Shown: positions 25,137-34,967, counted from the first letter of the stretch. The stretch: 64,000 bases of DNA from Solibacteraceae bacterium (GCA_026984795.1 JALSRK010000051.1:62001-126000), one strand, 5' to 3'. Translations and numbers: made by a program. Notes: generated by a model from the letters alone, not told the origin.

Positions 25137-27131
25137 TCATGCGCGGCGTGACGGAATGCGCACCAGAGCCCAGGCGATGGCCGCGAAGCCGATGAGGGAG
25201 AGCCAGCCACCCCACTGCCGGTAAAACGACGGTTCAGCGGTTCCAATGAGCATCTGCGCCAGCGACGGGATGCCGGCGACGAAGACGACGGCCAGCAGAA
25301 TGCCCATGATGGCCTCCCCGGCGATCAGTCCGCTGGCCAGGAGGGTGCCCGTTTCGTCCGCGTCCCGCTTCTGCTCGTCGCCGAACTTCGCCGTCAGCCG
25401 GTCGGTCACCCATTTGAGCACTCCACCCACGAAGATTGCCGAGGTGGTGTCGAACGGGAGGTACATGCCCACCGCGATGAGCATCGGCGCCCGGGCGCGG
25501 CACAGGATGAGCCCGAGGCCGAAGGCGGCTCCGATGCCCAGCAGCCCCCAGGCCATCTGGCCGCCGACGATCCCTTTGGCGAGCTGGGCCATCAGGCCGG
25601 CCTGGGGCGCGGGAAGGGCGCGGCCGCCGATGCCCCCGGTGGCGAGGTTGGCCTCGTGCAGGGCGATGATAGGGCCCATCAGGAAGAAGGCGAGCAGCAC
25701 TACCGAGAGAATCTCGACTACCTGCATCTTCCAGGGCGTGCCCTCGAGCAGGTGCCCGGCTTTGAGGTCCTGGATCAGGGACCCCGAGACGCAGCAGGCG
25801 CAGCAGACCACCGCGGCCACGCCGAGCACCGCCGCCACGCCTGCCGGCCCTGACACGCCGAAGGTGAGCAGCACCAAGGCAGCGATCACCAGCGCCGCCA
25901 GCGTCAGGCCCGAGACCGGCTGGTTTGAGGAGCCGACAAGGCCGACAAGGTAGGCCCCCACGGCGGAGAGCAGGAAACCGGCCACGGTCATCACCAGCGC
26001 CGAGAGCAGCGCCGCCTTCCACCAGCCGGTGAAGTGGTAGTAGATCACCGTGATCGGAACCAGCAAGCCCACGGTTCCCAGGGCGACCCACTTCAGTGGA
26101 ATGTCCCGTTCCGTACGGTCTCGCCGCTTCTCGACGGGAACGGCCGCCTTGGTGAACAAGCCCGCTTTGCGGATGGATTCGCCGATGGAGTGCCGGAGCG
26201 AGAACAGGGTGTCGGCCGCCGCCACCAGCATGGCCCCTACCGCGACGGGGCGCACGATGTTGTACCAGACGGTGTAGGCCAGCACGTCCGGAGACGCCGG
26301 AGCCGCGCCGCCCAGGCGCCGCGGCAGGTCGGGATCGAAGAACAGCAACAACGGGATGAAGACCCACCAGGCGAGCACACCGCCGGAAACGCTGATCGAA
26401 GCGTACTTGGGGCCGATGATGTAGCCGATGCCGATGAGGGCGGGCGAAAGCGCCGGGGTGGACCAGGGGATGCCGCCCCGGTGGACGACCTCGCCGATCG
26501 GCTTCTTGGCGAAGTCGAAGTGTTGGACGACCGACCGCGGGAAAGCCAGAAAGCCCTCGGTGTATTCGCGGAAAATCGGGAACCCCTTGTCGCTTTTCAG
26601 GATCTGCATCAGGGCCCCAAATCCCATGGCCCCGAAGATCTGCTTGGCCGCCCGGCCAGCCTTTTCCCCGGCACGGATGATTTCGACGCTGGCGATCGAT
26701 TCCGGCCACGGGAGCTTGGCATCCACACACAGCGGCCGCCGGAGCACGATGATGAAAAAGATGCCTGCCAGGCCGCCGGTGAGCAGGATGAAAGTCGCTT
26801 CCCAGTAATGTTGCCGCAGGTTGTCCCACAGGCGGTGGCCGCCAATCTCGACCATTACGAAAGCGGGGATGGTGAAGATGGCTCCGGCCACCAGGGCTTC
26901 GCCCACCGAGGCCGCCGTCCGGGCGATGTTCTGCTCCTGGATGGTTCCGTGGAAGGCCCGGGTGCGGAACAGCGCCATGGCGATGACGGCGGCCGGAATG
27001 GTGGCGGCGATGGTCTGGCCGGCGCGCATGCCGAGGTAGGCGTTGGCGGCCCCGAAGATCAGAGACAGGAAAAGCCCTAACGCCACTGCCTTGAGGGTCA
27101 TCTCGGCCGGCGCACGGTTGTCCGAAGGCAT
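25137..27131 (-). CDS. OPT family oligopeptide transporter
   Basis: A 664-residue inner-membrane carrier with about 14-16 hydrophobic segments. The opening FGAANAYLGMRAGQTIAATIPAAV is the OPT family signature. OPT proteins import small peptides or metal-siderophore compounds by proton symport; the substrate here is unknown. ATG 27131 is preceded by TGTTAGGAT (27140-27148), an extended -10 only 8 nt upstream and without Shine-Dalgarno, pointing to a leaderless transcript. It converges with lutC. Confidence 0.92.
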   Translation of the reverse strand: MPSDNRAPAEMTLKAVALGLFLSLIFGAANAYLGMRAGQTIAATIPAAVIAMALFRTRAFHGTIQEQNIARTAASVGEALVAGAIFTIPAFVMVEIGGHRLWDNLRQHYWEATFILLTGGLAGIFFIIVLRRPLCVDAKLPWPESIASVEIIRAGEKAGRAAKQIFGAMGFGALMQILKSDKGFPIFREYTEGFLAFPRSVVQHFDFAKKPIGEVVHRGGIPWSTPALSPALIGIGYIIGPKYASISVSGGVLAWWVFIPLLLFFDPDLPRRLGGAAPASPDVLAYTVWYNIVRPVAVGAMLVAAADTLFSLRHSIGESIRKAGLFTKAAVPVEKRRDRTERDIPLKWVALGTVGLLVPITVIYYHFTGWWKAALLSALVMTVAGFLLSAVGAYLVGLVGSSNQPVSGLTLAALVIAALVLLTFGVSGPAGVAAVLGVAAVVCCACCVSGSLIQDLKAGHLLEGTPWKMQVVEILSVVLLAFFLMGPIIALHEANLATGGIGGRALPAPQAGLMAQLAKGIVGGQMAWGLLGIGAAFGLGLILCRARAPMLIAVGMYLPFDTTSAIFVGGVLKWVTDRLTAKFGDEQKRDADETGTLLASGLIAGEAIMGILLAVVFVAGIPSLAQMLIGTAEPSFYRQWGGWLSLIGFAAIAWALVRIPSRRA

Positions 27132-27254
27132 AGAGTTTGATCCTAACACCCTGGAACATAAGGGTGTTCGTGCCGTAAGCAACGGTTTGACGCTGTCTTA
27201 CGAGCTCCCGGAACGGCGGACCGCCGGGAGTAGCGGACGCCCGGGGCTAGGGGA

Positions 27255-28097
27255 TCATGAGCCCGTGGAGGAATAGTTCCGCACGCCGCGGTTCCAGATC
27301 GTGACCGCCAGGCTCATGAAGGCGAGCGTCACCACTGGCAGCAGCCAGCCGTAGACGCGGTAGTCGCCGCTCTTGAGCACGGTGGCCGTGGGATAGAAGG
27401 TCGCAAAGCCGAACGGCACGATCCAAGTGAGGATGAACTTCACGGCGGCCGAATAGATGTCCAGCGGGTAGCGGCCGAAGGTGAGCATGTTATAGACCGG
27501 CGGGATGACGCCGACGCGGTCTTCCATCCAGAAGGAGACGCAGGTGAGCATCAGGAAGACCGCCAGGTAAATCACGCAGCCGCAGATCGCTGCGAACGCC
27601 AGGAAGATCCACGAAGCGGCGCTGAGCTCGATCTCGAGCCGCCGGGCGCAGGTGACCATCAGGAAAACGCCCAGTACGGCGTCGCCCAGCGACTCCAGGC
27701 GGAACTGCTCGAACAGGACCTGGAAGAGTGAGTGGACGGGGCGCAACAGGATCCGGTCGAACCGGCCTTCGACGATGTACTGCTGGCCGAAGTAGTAAAG
27801 ATTGATCGAGAGCGTGTTGAACAGCGCCATCGGCAGCAGGGCGAAGCCGTAGAGGAACAGGATTTCGTCGAACGTCCAGCCGAGCAGGTTCGGCACCCGG
27901 TGGAAGATGAGCCACACGACGGCGATGCCGAACACCGTAGCCAGGACGGTGGTGACGACGGAGATGAGAAAGTCGCCCCGGTAGGCCAATCGAACTTTGG
28001 AGTATTGGAGGAAATACTGAACCAGCAACGCCAGGTGGCGTTTCAGGGAGAACCGTCTGTTCGCCGCCGGAACAAAGCGGCGCGCTCCCGCTCTCAT
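27255..28097 (-). CDS. ABC-2 type transporter permease (COG3694-like)
   Basis: A 280-residue membrane protein with six helices. ATG 28097 follows GGAAAGGTG; the open frame extends to 28193 but lacks sense. 'FLQYSKVRLAYRGDFLISV' at the N-terminus and 'FDRILLRPVHSLFQVL' in the middle are typical of the ABC-2 permease group usually encoded with a second permease and an ATPase for antibiotic or lipid export. Neither partner is adjacent: the neighbours are OPT and PhoD-like genes. The subunits may be encoded elsewhere. Confidence 0.82.
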   Translation of the reverse strand: MRAGARRFVPAANRRFSLKRHLALLVQYFLQYSKVRLAYRGDFLISVVTTVLATVFGIAVVWLIFHRVPNLLGWTFDEILFLYGFALLPMALFNTLSINLYYFGQQYIVEGRFDRILLRPVHSLFQVLFEQFRLESLGDAVLGVFLMVTCARRLEIELSAASWIFLAFAAICGCVIYLAVFLMLTCVSFWMEDRVGVIPPVYNMLTFGRYPLDIYSAAVKFILTWIVPFGFATFYPTATVLKSGDYRVYGWLLPVVTLAFMSLAVTIWNRGVRNYSSTGS

Positions 28098-28191
28098 CAC
28101 CTTTCCAGCATAATCCTGAGCCGTCGGCCGTCGCCGGGGCGGGTTCCGGTGCCTGCGTGCAGTCCGGTGTTCACATACAATTACTGGTGTC

Positions 28192-30843
28192 ATGGGTCAT
28201 CGATCATTCCTACTCCCTGGTGTTGTCGTTTTGGCGTTGATGAATTCCTGTGCCTCGCGGCACGAGTTCCGCTCCGAGTGGTCCGCGGAGATCGAGCGGT
28301 TCTGGGTGGGGCCCGATTACTGGGCCAACCCCTTGCAGGACTGGCGGGTGCGCAACGGCCGCTTGGAGAACCATGTCGCCGGCGGCGACCGCAACGTCTT
28401 TTTGCTGACGCGGGAGATCGCTCCGGACAAGGGCGATTTGGAGATGAGCGTCCACCTGGGCCGCATGGAAGAAGACACCGAAGAGATGAACGCGGGCTTC
28501 GTGGGATTCCGCGTGGGCATCAAGGGGGCCTTCAACGACTACCGCGACAGCGCGGTGCGCGGCTACGGACTGAACGCGGGCATCTCGACCGACGGCCGGC
28601 TGTTCATCGGTAAGCTGGCGGACTCGACGGCGCGGATTCAAGGGGATTTGCGCGACGTCCAGCTTTCCCTTGACGCGCAGCCCGTGGGTAACGCGTACCG
28701 GTTGCGGCTGCGCGCCCGTGCCGGCGAGGCGGAGGCCGAATATGTGCGGGAGGGGGTGCCGCCTGAGTGGCTGACCGGCGGTCTCGCCCTGGTGGTGCAC
28801 AACGGTCCCGTACCCGATACGCCACCCGGCAAGATCGAAGTCAAAGAGACGGGATGGGCCGGCAAGCCCGGGACGAAGCGGGGCGGCAACGTGCGGTTCT
28901 GGTTCCGGGATTGGCGAGTCTCCGGCAGCAAGCTCCGCGCCTACCCGGAGCGCGCTTTCGGCCCCATCCTGTTCACGATGCACACGCTGAGCCGCGGAAC
29001 GCTGAAACTCACGGCGCAGATGGCGCCGGTGGGGAACGCTCCGAAGCGTGTCCGTTTGGAGATCGAGAAGAACGGCTCGTGGACGCCTGCGGCCGAAACC
29101 GAGATGGACCCCGACGCTCGGACGGCGACGTTCAAAGTGGAGAACTGGGACGACACGCGGGACAGTCGTTACCGCGTCGTCTACAACATGCCTGATTACC
29201 GCGGTAGGTCTCGAGAGTATACGTACGAGGGCACGATCCGCAAGGATCCCAGGGACAAGCCGAAGATCGTGGTGGCCGCCTTCACCGGCAACAACGACCT
29301 TGGCTTCCCCCACGCCGACATTGTCCGCAACGTCTCTCATTTCCAGCCGGACCTGCTCGTCTTCACCGGCGACAACATCTACGAGCGGGTGGGTGAGTAC
29401 GGCATCCAGCGCGGGCCGGTAGAGACAGCGATCCTCGATTACTTGCGCAAATGGTACCTGTTCGGCTGGGAGTACCGTGAGCTGACGAAACAGATTCCTA
29501 CAGTGGCGATCCCCGATGACCACGACGTCTATCACGGCAACCTCTGGGGCGCCGGCGGGCGCCACGCCGAAGGCTTCGGCTACGAAGGCCAGGACAAGGG
29601 CGGCTACACGATGCCCGCGCGCTTCGTCAATGTGGTGCAGCGCACACAGACATCGAACCTGCCGGATCCCTACGATCCGACGCCGGTGGAGCAGGGCATC
29701 ACCGTCTATTACACCGACATGCTCTACGGCGGCATCAGCTTCGCCATCATCGAGGACCGCAAGTGGAAGTCGGCTCCGAAGCAGATGCTGCCCTTTGCCA
29801 AGATCGTCAACGGGTGGGCGCAGAACCCGCGTTACGACGCCGCCAAACAGGGCGACGTGCCCGGGGCGCAGCTACTGGGCCCGCGCCAGGAGAAGTTCCT
29901 CGAGGAGTGGGCGGTCGACTGGAGCGGCGGCGCGTGGATGAAAGTCGTCATCTCCCAGACAATCTTCGCCAACCTGGCGACGCTGCCCCGGGGTACCCGG
30001 ACCGACGCGGTGACTCCCAAGCTCCGGGTGAACAAGCCCGGCGAGTACCCGGAGAACGAGGCCCCGGTGCAGGACCACGACTCCAACGGCTGGCCGCAAA
30101 CGCCGCGGAACCGGGCGCTGCGGGCCATGCGGAAGGGCTTCGCTTTCCACATCGCCGGCGATCAGCACCTGGGTTCCACCATCCAGTACGGCATCGACGA
30201 ATGGAACGACGCTTCCTGGGCGGTGTGCGTGCCCTCGGTGGCCAACGTCTGGCCGCGGCGGTGGTTCCCGCCGAAGCCGGGTAGGCATCACAAGAAAGGC
30301 ATGCCCCGCTATACCGGCGAGTATCTGGACGGCTTCGGCAACAAGATGACCGTCTGGGCGGTATCGAACCCCGAAGCGAACGGCATCGAGCCGGTGGCGT
30401 TGAACGAGCGGGCGCCCGGTTACGGGATCATCGAGTTCGACCGGGAGAAGCGCACGATCACCATCGCCAACTGGCCGCGCTGGGTGGACGTGACCGCTCC
30501 GGACGCTAAACCGTACCCGGGATGGCCGATCACCATCTCACAGCTCGACAATGGTTTCCCGAAGAACGGCCTTGTACTCAAAGAGATTGTTTCGGAAACC
30601 GATGATCCCGTCATACAGGTGATCGATGAGTCCAATGGAGAAATTGTGTACGCTCTGCGGATACGGGGCCGCAGATTTACCCCGCGGGTGCGCAAACCGG
30701 GCCGCTACACGGTGAAGATCATCGAAGAGGGGCGGCCGCCGCGGACGATCGAGAACATCCGCGCCCGGCGGGCGTCGCCGGGTGAAGCCTACGTGCGCCG
30801 GCCGGCTTCTATCGGGAGAGAGGCGGCTCGAGCGCCGGCCTGA
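28192..30843 (+). CDS. PhoD-like alkaline phosphatase/phosphodiesterase, probable lipoprotein
   Basis: An 883-residue exported protein. The N-terminal signal ends at NSCAS (Cys near residue 20), a plausible lipobox. A beta-rich N-terminal part of ~340 residues is followed by a metallophosphatase domain: FTGNNDLGFPHAD, DLLVFTGDNIYE, IPDDHDVYHGN and HIAGDQHLG supply the Asp, Asn and His ligands expected for PhoD enzymes. A C-terminal beta domain follows. It likely releases phosphate from organic esters outside the cytoplasm. TACAAT (28176-28181) lies 10 nt before the ATG with no ribosome binding site. Divergent from the ABC-2 permease. Confidence 0.85.
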   Translation: MGHRSFLLPGVVVLALMNSCASRHEFRSEWSAEIERFWVGPDYWANPLQDWRVRNGRLENHVAGGDRNVFLLTREIAPDKGDLEMSVHLGRMEEDTEEMNAGFVGFRVGIKGAFNDYRDSAVRGYGLNAGISTDGRLFIGKLADSTARIQGDLRDVQLSLDAQPVGNAYRLRLRARAGEAEAEYVREGVPPEWLTGGLALVVHNGPVPDTPPGKIEVKETGWAGKPGTKRGGNVRFWFRDWRVSGSKLRAYPERAFGPILFTMHTLSRGTLKLTAQMAPVGNAPKRVRLEIEKNGSWTPAAETEMDPDARTATFKVENWDDTRDSRYRVVYNMPDYRGRSREYTYEGTIRKDPRDKPKIVVAAFTGNNDLGFPHADIVRNVSHFQPDLLVFTGDNIYERVGEYGIQRGPVETAILDYLRKWYLFGWEYRELTKQIPTVAIPDDHDVYHGNLWGAGGRHAEGFGYEGQDKGGYTMPARFVNVVQRTQTSNLPDPYDPTPVEQGITVYYTDMLYGGISFAIIEDRKWKSAPKQMLPFAKIVNGWAQNPRYDAAKQGDVPGAQLLGPRQEKFLEEWAVDWSGGAWMKVVISQTIFANLATLPRGTRTDAVTPKLRVNKPGEYPENEAPVQDHDSNGWPQTPRNRALRAMRKGFAFHIAGDQHLGSTIQYGIDEWNDASWAVCVPSVANVWPRRWFPPKPGRHHKKGMPRYTGEYLDGFGNKMTVWAVSNPEANGIEPVALNERAPGYGIIEFDREKRTITIANWPRWVDVTAPDAKPYPGWPITISQLDNGFPKNGLVLKEIVSETDDPVIQVIDESNGEIVYALRIRGRRFTPRVRKPGRYTVKIIEEGRPPRTIENIRARRASPGEAYVRRPASIGREAARAPA

Positions 30844-30910
30844 GGGCGCGACTTCGGTGCGGCTGCGCGGCCCAGGTGCGCCCCAGCCTGCCCGGCCGCG
30901 CCGCCCGCCG

Positions 30911-30940
30911 TTGCGGGGCGCGGAGGCCGTCGGCTATCTT
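30911..30940 (+). promoter_or_regulatory. Promoter of tRNA-Ser
   Basis: TTGCGG (30911-30916) and TATCTT (30935-30940) are separated by 18 bp. The expected transcription start (about 30947) lies a few bases before the mature tRNA-Ser 5' end at 30953. Confidence 0.6.
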
Positions 30941-30952
30941 GAAATCGGAAGC

Positions 30953-31042
30953 GGAGGGATGGCCGAGCGGTTGAAGGCAGCGGTCTTGAAAACCGCCAAC
31001 GGGGCAACCCGTTCGTGGGTTCGAATCCCACTCCCTCCGCCA
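30953..31042 (+). tRNA. tRNA-Ser (anticodon TGA)
   Basis: Acceptor stem GGAGGGA pairs with TCCCTCC (31032-31038). The D-arm GCCGAGCGGTTGAAGGC, the anticodon loop CTTGAAA (anticodon TGA), a long class II variable arm and the T-loop TTCGAAT are all present. The 3' CCA is encoded (31040-31042). Total 90 nt, normal for tRNA-Ser. Confidence 0.97.
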
Positions 31043-31339
31043 GTGGCCAAAACCCCCGCCTCCGGAGCCTGATCCTCCATCTGCTCGAGGAGTCGCCTGC
31101 GCCGCATCGCGAATGATGTCAAAGGGTTGGCGGTAGTCGGCGTGCAAACGCCGTCCTTGCCTACCTGGTTTACGCCTGCGAAGCCGAGCACTTCTGGTGT
31201 CGCGCCTCCGGCGCTACCCGGGTTAGAGGCGGCGGATTCCGGGATCTGCAGACCTACCGGATGGGCATAAAGGCTTCGTGGACTGGAATGGATTGACACT
31301 CAGCCCCTGCCACCATTTCTGACGAAGACCCCAAAGAAG
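31043..31339. other. Non-coding spacer between tRNA-Ser and tRNA-Lys
   Basis: About 300 bp between two convergent tRNA genes. No open frame here resembles a known protein, and no integrase, direct repeat of a tRNA 3' end or terminator is recognisable. GC content and texture differ slightly from the flanking genes, which fits a degraded or non-coding stretch. Confidence 0.5.
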
Positions 31340-31415
31340 TGGTGAGCCGGCTGGGACTCGAACCCAGGACCCTCTGCTTAAAAGGCAGATGCTCTACCTG
31401 CTGAGCTACCGGCTC
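31340..31415 (-). tRNA. tRNA-Lys (anticodon TTT)
   Basis: On the minus strand the acceptor stem GAGCCGG pairs with CCGGCTC. The D-arm is GCTCAGCAGGTAGAGC, the anticodon loop CTTTTAA contains anticodon TTT, and the T-arm is CTGGGTTCGAGTCCCAG. CCA is encoded at the 3' end (31340-31342). Total 76 nt. Confidence 0.97.
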
Positions 31416-31758
31416 TCAAAGGCCAGCGGCCGGGGCGCCTGCCCTCCGGGGAACCCGGCGGGCGCGGCGCATCTCCCATCGTGCCTGCCGCCATTTTACC
31501 ATCCCGGCTGGAAGTCCTTCCTGACAGGGTTCTCGGTCGCCCAGGGTGTCGGCGTCCGGAAAGGGGTCCAGTATGGCTGGAGAGGCCGGCGGCCAACTGC
31601 CGGGCTTCCGTTGGCCGGTACGCCCGCTGCTGCGACTGCCTTGGGCACGGCGGCGGGATCCAGCGGGGTACGGTCCAGCGCCGACCGGTTCGGCCGCAGA
31701 CCGGGGCGCTGAGGCACGACGGCAAGCGCTGAGGGTGCGGCGGGCTCTCCACGTGCCC
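31416..31758. other. Intergenic region between tRNA-Lys and the cytochrome gene
   Basis: About 340 bp without a supported gene. Open frames exist on both strands (for example the minus frame from 31795) but are low-complexity Pro/Arg/Ala-rich and match nothing I recognise. A TAAAAT hexamer on the minus strand near 31494-31499 could be a -10 for tRNA-Lys with a ~75-nt leader. Confidence 0.4.
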
Positions 31759-32967
31759 TCAATTGCCTACCCGCCAGGGAGAGAAGTTCTTCCATTTACG
31801 AAGCTGTACTGCCGCCCACCGGTTCGTCTTGTCTGTGTGGCAGAGGAGACAAGGGTTAGGCACGCCGTAGGCCTCCGTCATGGCCGGGGTGATGAAGCGG
31901 AACGTGTGGCTGCGAACGTACACGTCGGCGATCGTCCTGGCGATCTTGGGCATATGGCACTCGACGCACCGGCTGCCGGGGCTGTCAGCAGGGTGGTGGG
32001 TATGCTCTTCGAGGGAGCCACGCGGGCCGTTCGGCGATCGGGGGCCGTGACATTGGAGGCAGAGTGCGTTGCCCGGACGGATCGTCTCCGCATTGTAAGG
32101 GGTGCCATGGACGTCGTGGCAATGTGAGCATTTCACGCCGCGAGTGTACATGACGCTGGTCACGTAATCGTTCCCTTGCATCCGGTTCTTGTGTGCGGAA
32201 CCCTCGGGCCAGTGGGTGAAGGTCTCTTGACCCAGGCGGTGTTTCTCGAGCTCCCAATAGGTGCTTAGCCGTCGGCCGGGCTGATAGCCGACCGGCCAGT
32301 CATAGTAGCGACCCCGAATCGGGTTGCTGCGTGGCCGTCCTTGGGAATGGCACTGGATGCAGACGTCGGCCGCGCGAACATAATCCAGCCGTCCGGGATT
32401 CACGATGTTCGCGGGCGAGGGCTGAGCGACGTGTGCCCCTCCTGGGCCGTGACACTTCTCACAACCGACATTCCATTCGGTGACACTGCCGGTGGCGACG
32501 TCGTAGTTGGTCGAGTGACACCCGTCGCATAGCGGGCCGGTCGGGCGCTTCATCTGGTCGGCGGGGTAATGTACCACCCACCAGTCGGCGCCTTCGCGAA
32601 CGTAGTAGCGCCGCCACGTGCGGTTCCGCACGTCCCACTGGGCCGGAAAAACGAAGTAGTCACGGCCGATCTTGGTGAAGTATCGCTGCTTCCACTTACT
32701 TCCGTACGTAAAAACGATGTCTTCCTTACGGAACGTTACCAGCGGGTTCGGCTCGGAGAAATCGCCCAAGACCACTTCGGGTTTGGCGCGGGCGTCCTGC
32801 AGAATATTAGCCATCAAGGTCTCTCGCCACCTCGCGTAGATGGCGGCGTGGCACGGGGCGCACGCCTTCGAGCCGGTGAATCTTCTTTGTTTTGCAGGTT
32901 GCTGCGCCGCTGCACTCCACAGCGTCAGCAGAAGCAAGAAGGCGCGACGGCGGCGTACACTGTTCAT
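31759..32967 (-). CDS. Octaheme c-type cytochrome, secreted
   Basis: A 402-residue periplasmic protein. ATG 32967 follows GAGGGGTG and starts a signal peptide (about residues 1-21, ending AAAQ). Eight CxxCH heme-binding motifs are present: CAPCH, CDGCH, CEKCH, CIQCH, CSHCH, CLQCH, CVECH and CLLCH, with extra His residues available as distal ligands. It therefore likely shuttles electrons or reduces a nitrogen or sulfur compound in the periplasm, though no NrfA-type CxxCK catalytic heme is present. Related proteins often continue into HEAT or TPR repeats after the last heme; this one stops about 25 residues after it. No cytochrome maturation or quinol-oxidising partner lies beside it. Confidence 0.88.
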   Translation of the reverse strand: MNSVRRRRAFLLLLTLWSAAAQQPAKQRRFTGSKACAPCHAAIYARWRETLMANILQDARAKPEVVLGDFSEPNPLVTFRKEDIVFTYGSKWKQRYFTKIGRDYFVFPAQWDVRNRTWRRYYVREGADWWVVHYPADQMKRPTGPLCDGCHSTNYDVATGSVTEWNVGCEKCHGPGGAHVAQPSPANIVNPGRLDYVRAADVCIQCHSQGRPRSNPIRGRYYDWPVGYQPGRRLSTYWELEKHRLGQETFTHWPEGSAHKNRMQGNDYVTSVMYTRGVKCSHCHDVHGTPYNAETIRPGNALCLQCHGPRSPNGPRGSLEEHTHHPADSPGSRCVECHMPKIARTIADVYVRSHTFRFITPAMTEAYGVPNPCLLCHTDKTNRWAAVQLRKWKNFSPWRVGN

Positions 32968-33242
32968 CTTCACCCCTCTGATGCAGGCGAGGCGCGTCGC
33001 AGTCAGAGCGCGATCCACGTCGCGCCCGAAGCCCAGCCGTTCCCACAATATACACCACACGACGGACAGGCCCGACCACCATGGGCGCTAGCCGCAATGG
33101 AAAAACGACGCCGGACAGCGACGTCTCCCCGAGGGACCGCACGGCAGGGGACAGTCGCGGGTTGACGGTGGGAAACGACTCGACAGCGAACCGGCAGAGC
33201 GCGGATTCCCGCCCCAAACGGCGGGGGTATAGAGTGTTAAGC

Positions 33243-34967
33243 ATGACGAAGGCCATCGCCGCCCTGCTATTGACCCTTCTCGCACAAGGGGCGTTCCCGG
33301 CCCAGCCCGAGGGGGCGGCCAAGACCTATCCTCTGAGGTGGGTTTACGCCTCGCGCAGCTTGCGCCAGGACTCCCACGTAGAGGACCTCCGCCAGATCGT
33401 GGAGACGGCGGCGGCACACGGGCTGAACGGGCTGGTGCTGGCTGCCGGCTTCGACCGGCTCGACCTCCAGCCCCCGGACTACTTCCGCCGGCTCGAGCAA
33501 GTGAAACGGATCTGCGAGCGCAACCGGGTCGAGCTCATCCCCATGATGTTCTCGGCGGGGTATGGACCCGGAATCCTAGCGCACAATCCCAATCTCGCTG
33601 CCGGGCTCCCGGTGAAGGACGCGCTGTTCGTCGTGCGCAACGGCCGGGCGACGCTTCAGCCGGACCCGCCGCTGAACATCGTCAACGGCGGGTTCGAGGA
33701 GTACGAGAACGGTCGAGCCAAAGGCTTCAGCCGGCCAAAGGAGTGGGGGACGGTAATCCGACGGGACACGGAGACCGTCAAGGAGGGCCGCAGCTCCCTA
33801 CGCTTCGAAAACTTCGGCGGGTACCCGGCCGAGGCGGCGCAATTGGGCCAGGTGATCCGCGTCCGCCCGCATCGCTCCTACCGGCTGAGCTGCTGGGTGA
33901 AGACCGAGGGGCTGGACCCCTACGGTCCGTTCGGCTCGAGCCGCTTCCGCTTGGAAGTGATCGCGAGAAAGGACAATCGACGGTTGCAGCTCCTCGATCC
34001 GCGGCTACCGACGACGGCGGACTGGCGCAAGGTCGTCGTCGGGTTCAACAGTTGGGGCTATGACGAGGTCGTGGTCTCGCCCCGCACTGTCGGAGGCGAA
34101 CACGGCAAGCTGTGGCTCGACGACCTCCGGATCGAAGAGGTAGCCCTGGTGAATCTGCTGCGCCGGCCGGGAACTCCGCTGGTCGTCAAGAGCGAGACAA
34201 GCGGAACCGTCTACCAAGAGGGCCGGGACTTCGAGCCGGTGAGGGACGAGAAACTCGACTTTCTGTGGGACCACGACCCACCGTCGATCGTCCTCACTCC
34301 GAACAGCCGCATCCGGGACGGCGAGCGGTTGCGGGTGAGCTTCTATCACGGCATTTCAGTGAACCGCCGCCAGGTCTCGGTCTGCATGAGCGAGCCGGAG
34401 GTTTACCAGATCTGGCGCAAACAGGTGGAGCTGCTGCAGAAGCATCTGGCGCCGGAGCGGTACTTCCTAAGCATGGACGAGATCCGGGCAGGTGGCTCTT
34501 GCAGGGCGTGCAAGGACCGCGGGTTGACGATGGGGCAAATCCTCGCCGACTGTCTCACCCGGCAGTTCGAGATGATCCGGGCCGCGCGCCCGGACGCCGA
34601 GGTGTTCGTGTGGAGCGATATGCTCGATCCAAACCACAACGCCGGCATGCGCACCGGGAAGTACTACTACATGGTGGACGGCTCTTTCTACGGCTCTTGG
34701 AACTTCATTCCGAAGGAGCTGATCATCGCCTGCTGGTGGTATCGGGGACGGGACCCTTGTCTGGCCCACTTCAGCCGGCTGGGCTTCAAGACCTTCGGCG
34801 CGGCTTACTACGACGCCGACGATCTGGAGAATCCGAAAGGCTGGCTGCGGTCGCTGGACGCCACGCCGGGGGCGGTGGGGATCATGTACACCACGTGGCG
34901 GAACAAGTACAAACTACTGGGCGCATTCGGCGACCTGGTCTCGCAGCGGAAGGGGCAGGGCGAGTGA
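33243..34967 (+). CDS. Secreted hydrolase-like protein with carbohydrate-binding-like domain
   Basis: A 574-residue protein with a signal peptide (about residues 1-20). Residues ~30-130 look like the start of a TIM-barrel glycosidase (RWVYASRSLRQDSHVEDLRQIVETAAAHG). An inserted beta-sandwich of the CBM4/9 type follows (about 145-300, NGGFEEYENGRAKGF to KLWLDDLRIEEV), then the barrel resumes (SMDEIRAGGSCRACKDRG, EVFVWSDMLDPNHN). The layout recalls GH20-like or uncharacterised glycoside hydrolases, but I cannot name the family. TAGAGT (33230-33235) lies 7 nt before the ATG, so a leaderless start is possible. Divergent from the cytochrome gene. Confidence 0.72.
   Translation: MTKAIAALLLTLLAQGAFPAQPEGAAKTYPLRWVYASRSLRQDSHVEDLRQIVETAAAHGLNGLVLAAGFDRLDLQPPDYFRRLEQVKRICERNRVELIPMMFSAGYGPGILAHNPNLAAGLPVKDALFVVRNGRATLQPDPPLNIVNGGFEEYENGRAKGFSRPKEWGTVIRRDTETVKEGRSSLRFENFGGYPAEAAQLGQVIRVRPHRSYRLSCWVKTEGLDPYGPFGSSRFRLEVIARKDNRRLQLLDPRLPTTADWRKVVVGFNSWGYDEVVVSPRTVGGEHGKLWLDDLRIEEVALVNLLRRPGTPLVVKSETSGTVYQEGRDFEPVRDEKLDFLWDHDPPSIVLTPNSRIRDGERLRVSFYHGISVNRRQVSVCMSEPEVYQIWRKQVELLQKHLAPERYFLSMDEIRAGGSCRACKDRGLTMGQILADCLTRQFEMIRAARPDAEVFVWSDMLDPNHNAGMRTGKYYYMVDGSFYGSWNFIPKELIIACWWYRGRDPCLAHFSRLGFKTFGAAYYDADDLENPKGWLRSLDATPGAVGIMYTTWRNKYKLLGAFGDLVSQRKGQGE

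Noticed and set aside
30953-31415. Possible integration hotspot or genomic island between tRNA-Ser and tRNA-Lys
   Set aside because: No integrase, no duplicated tRNA 3' end and no mobile gene is visible in the 300-bp spacer.
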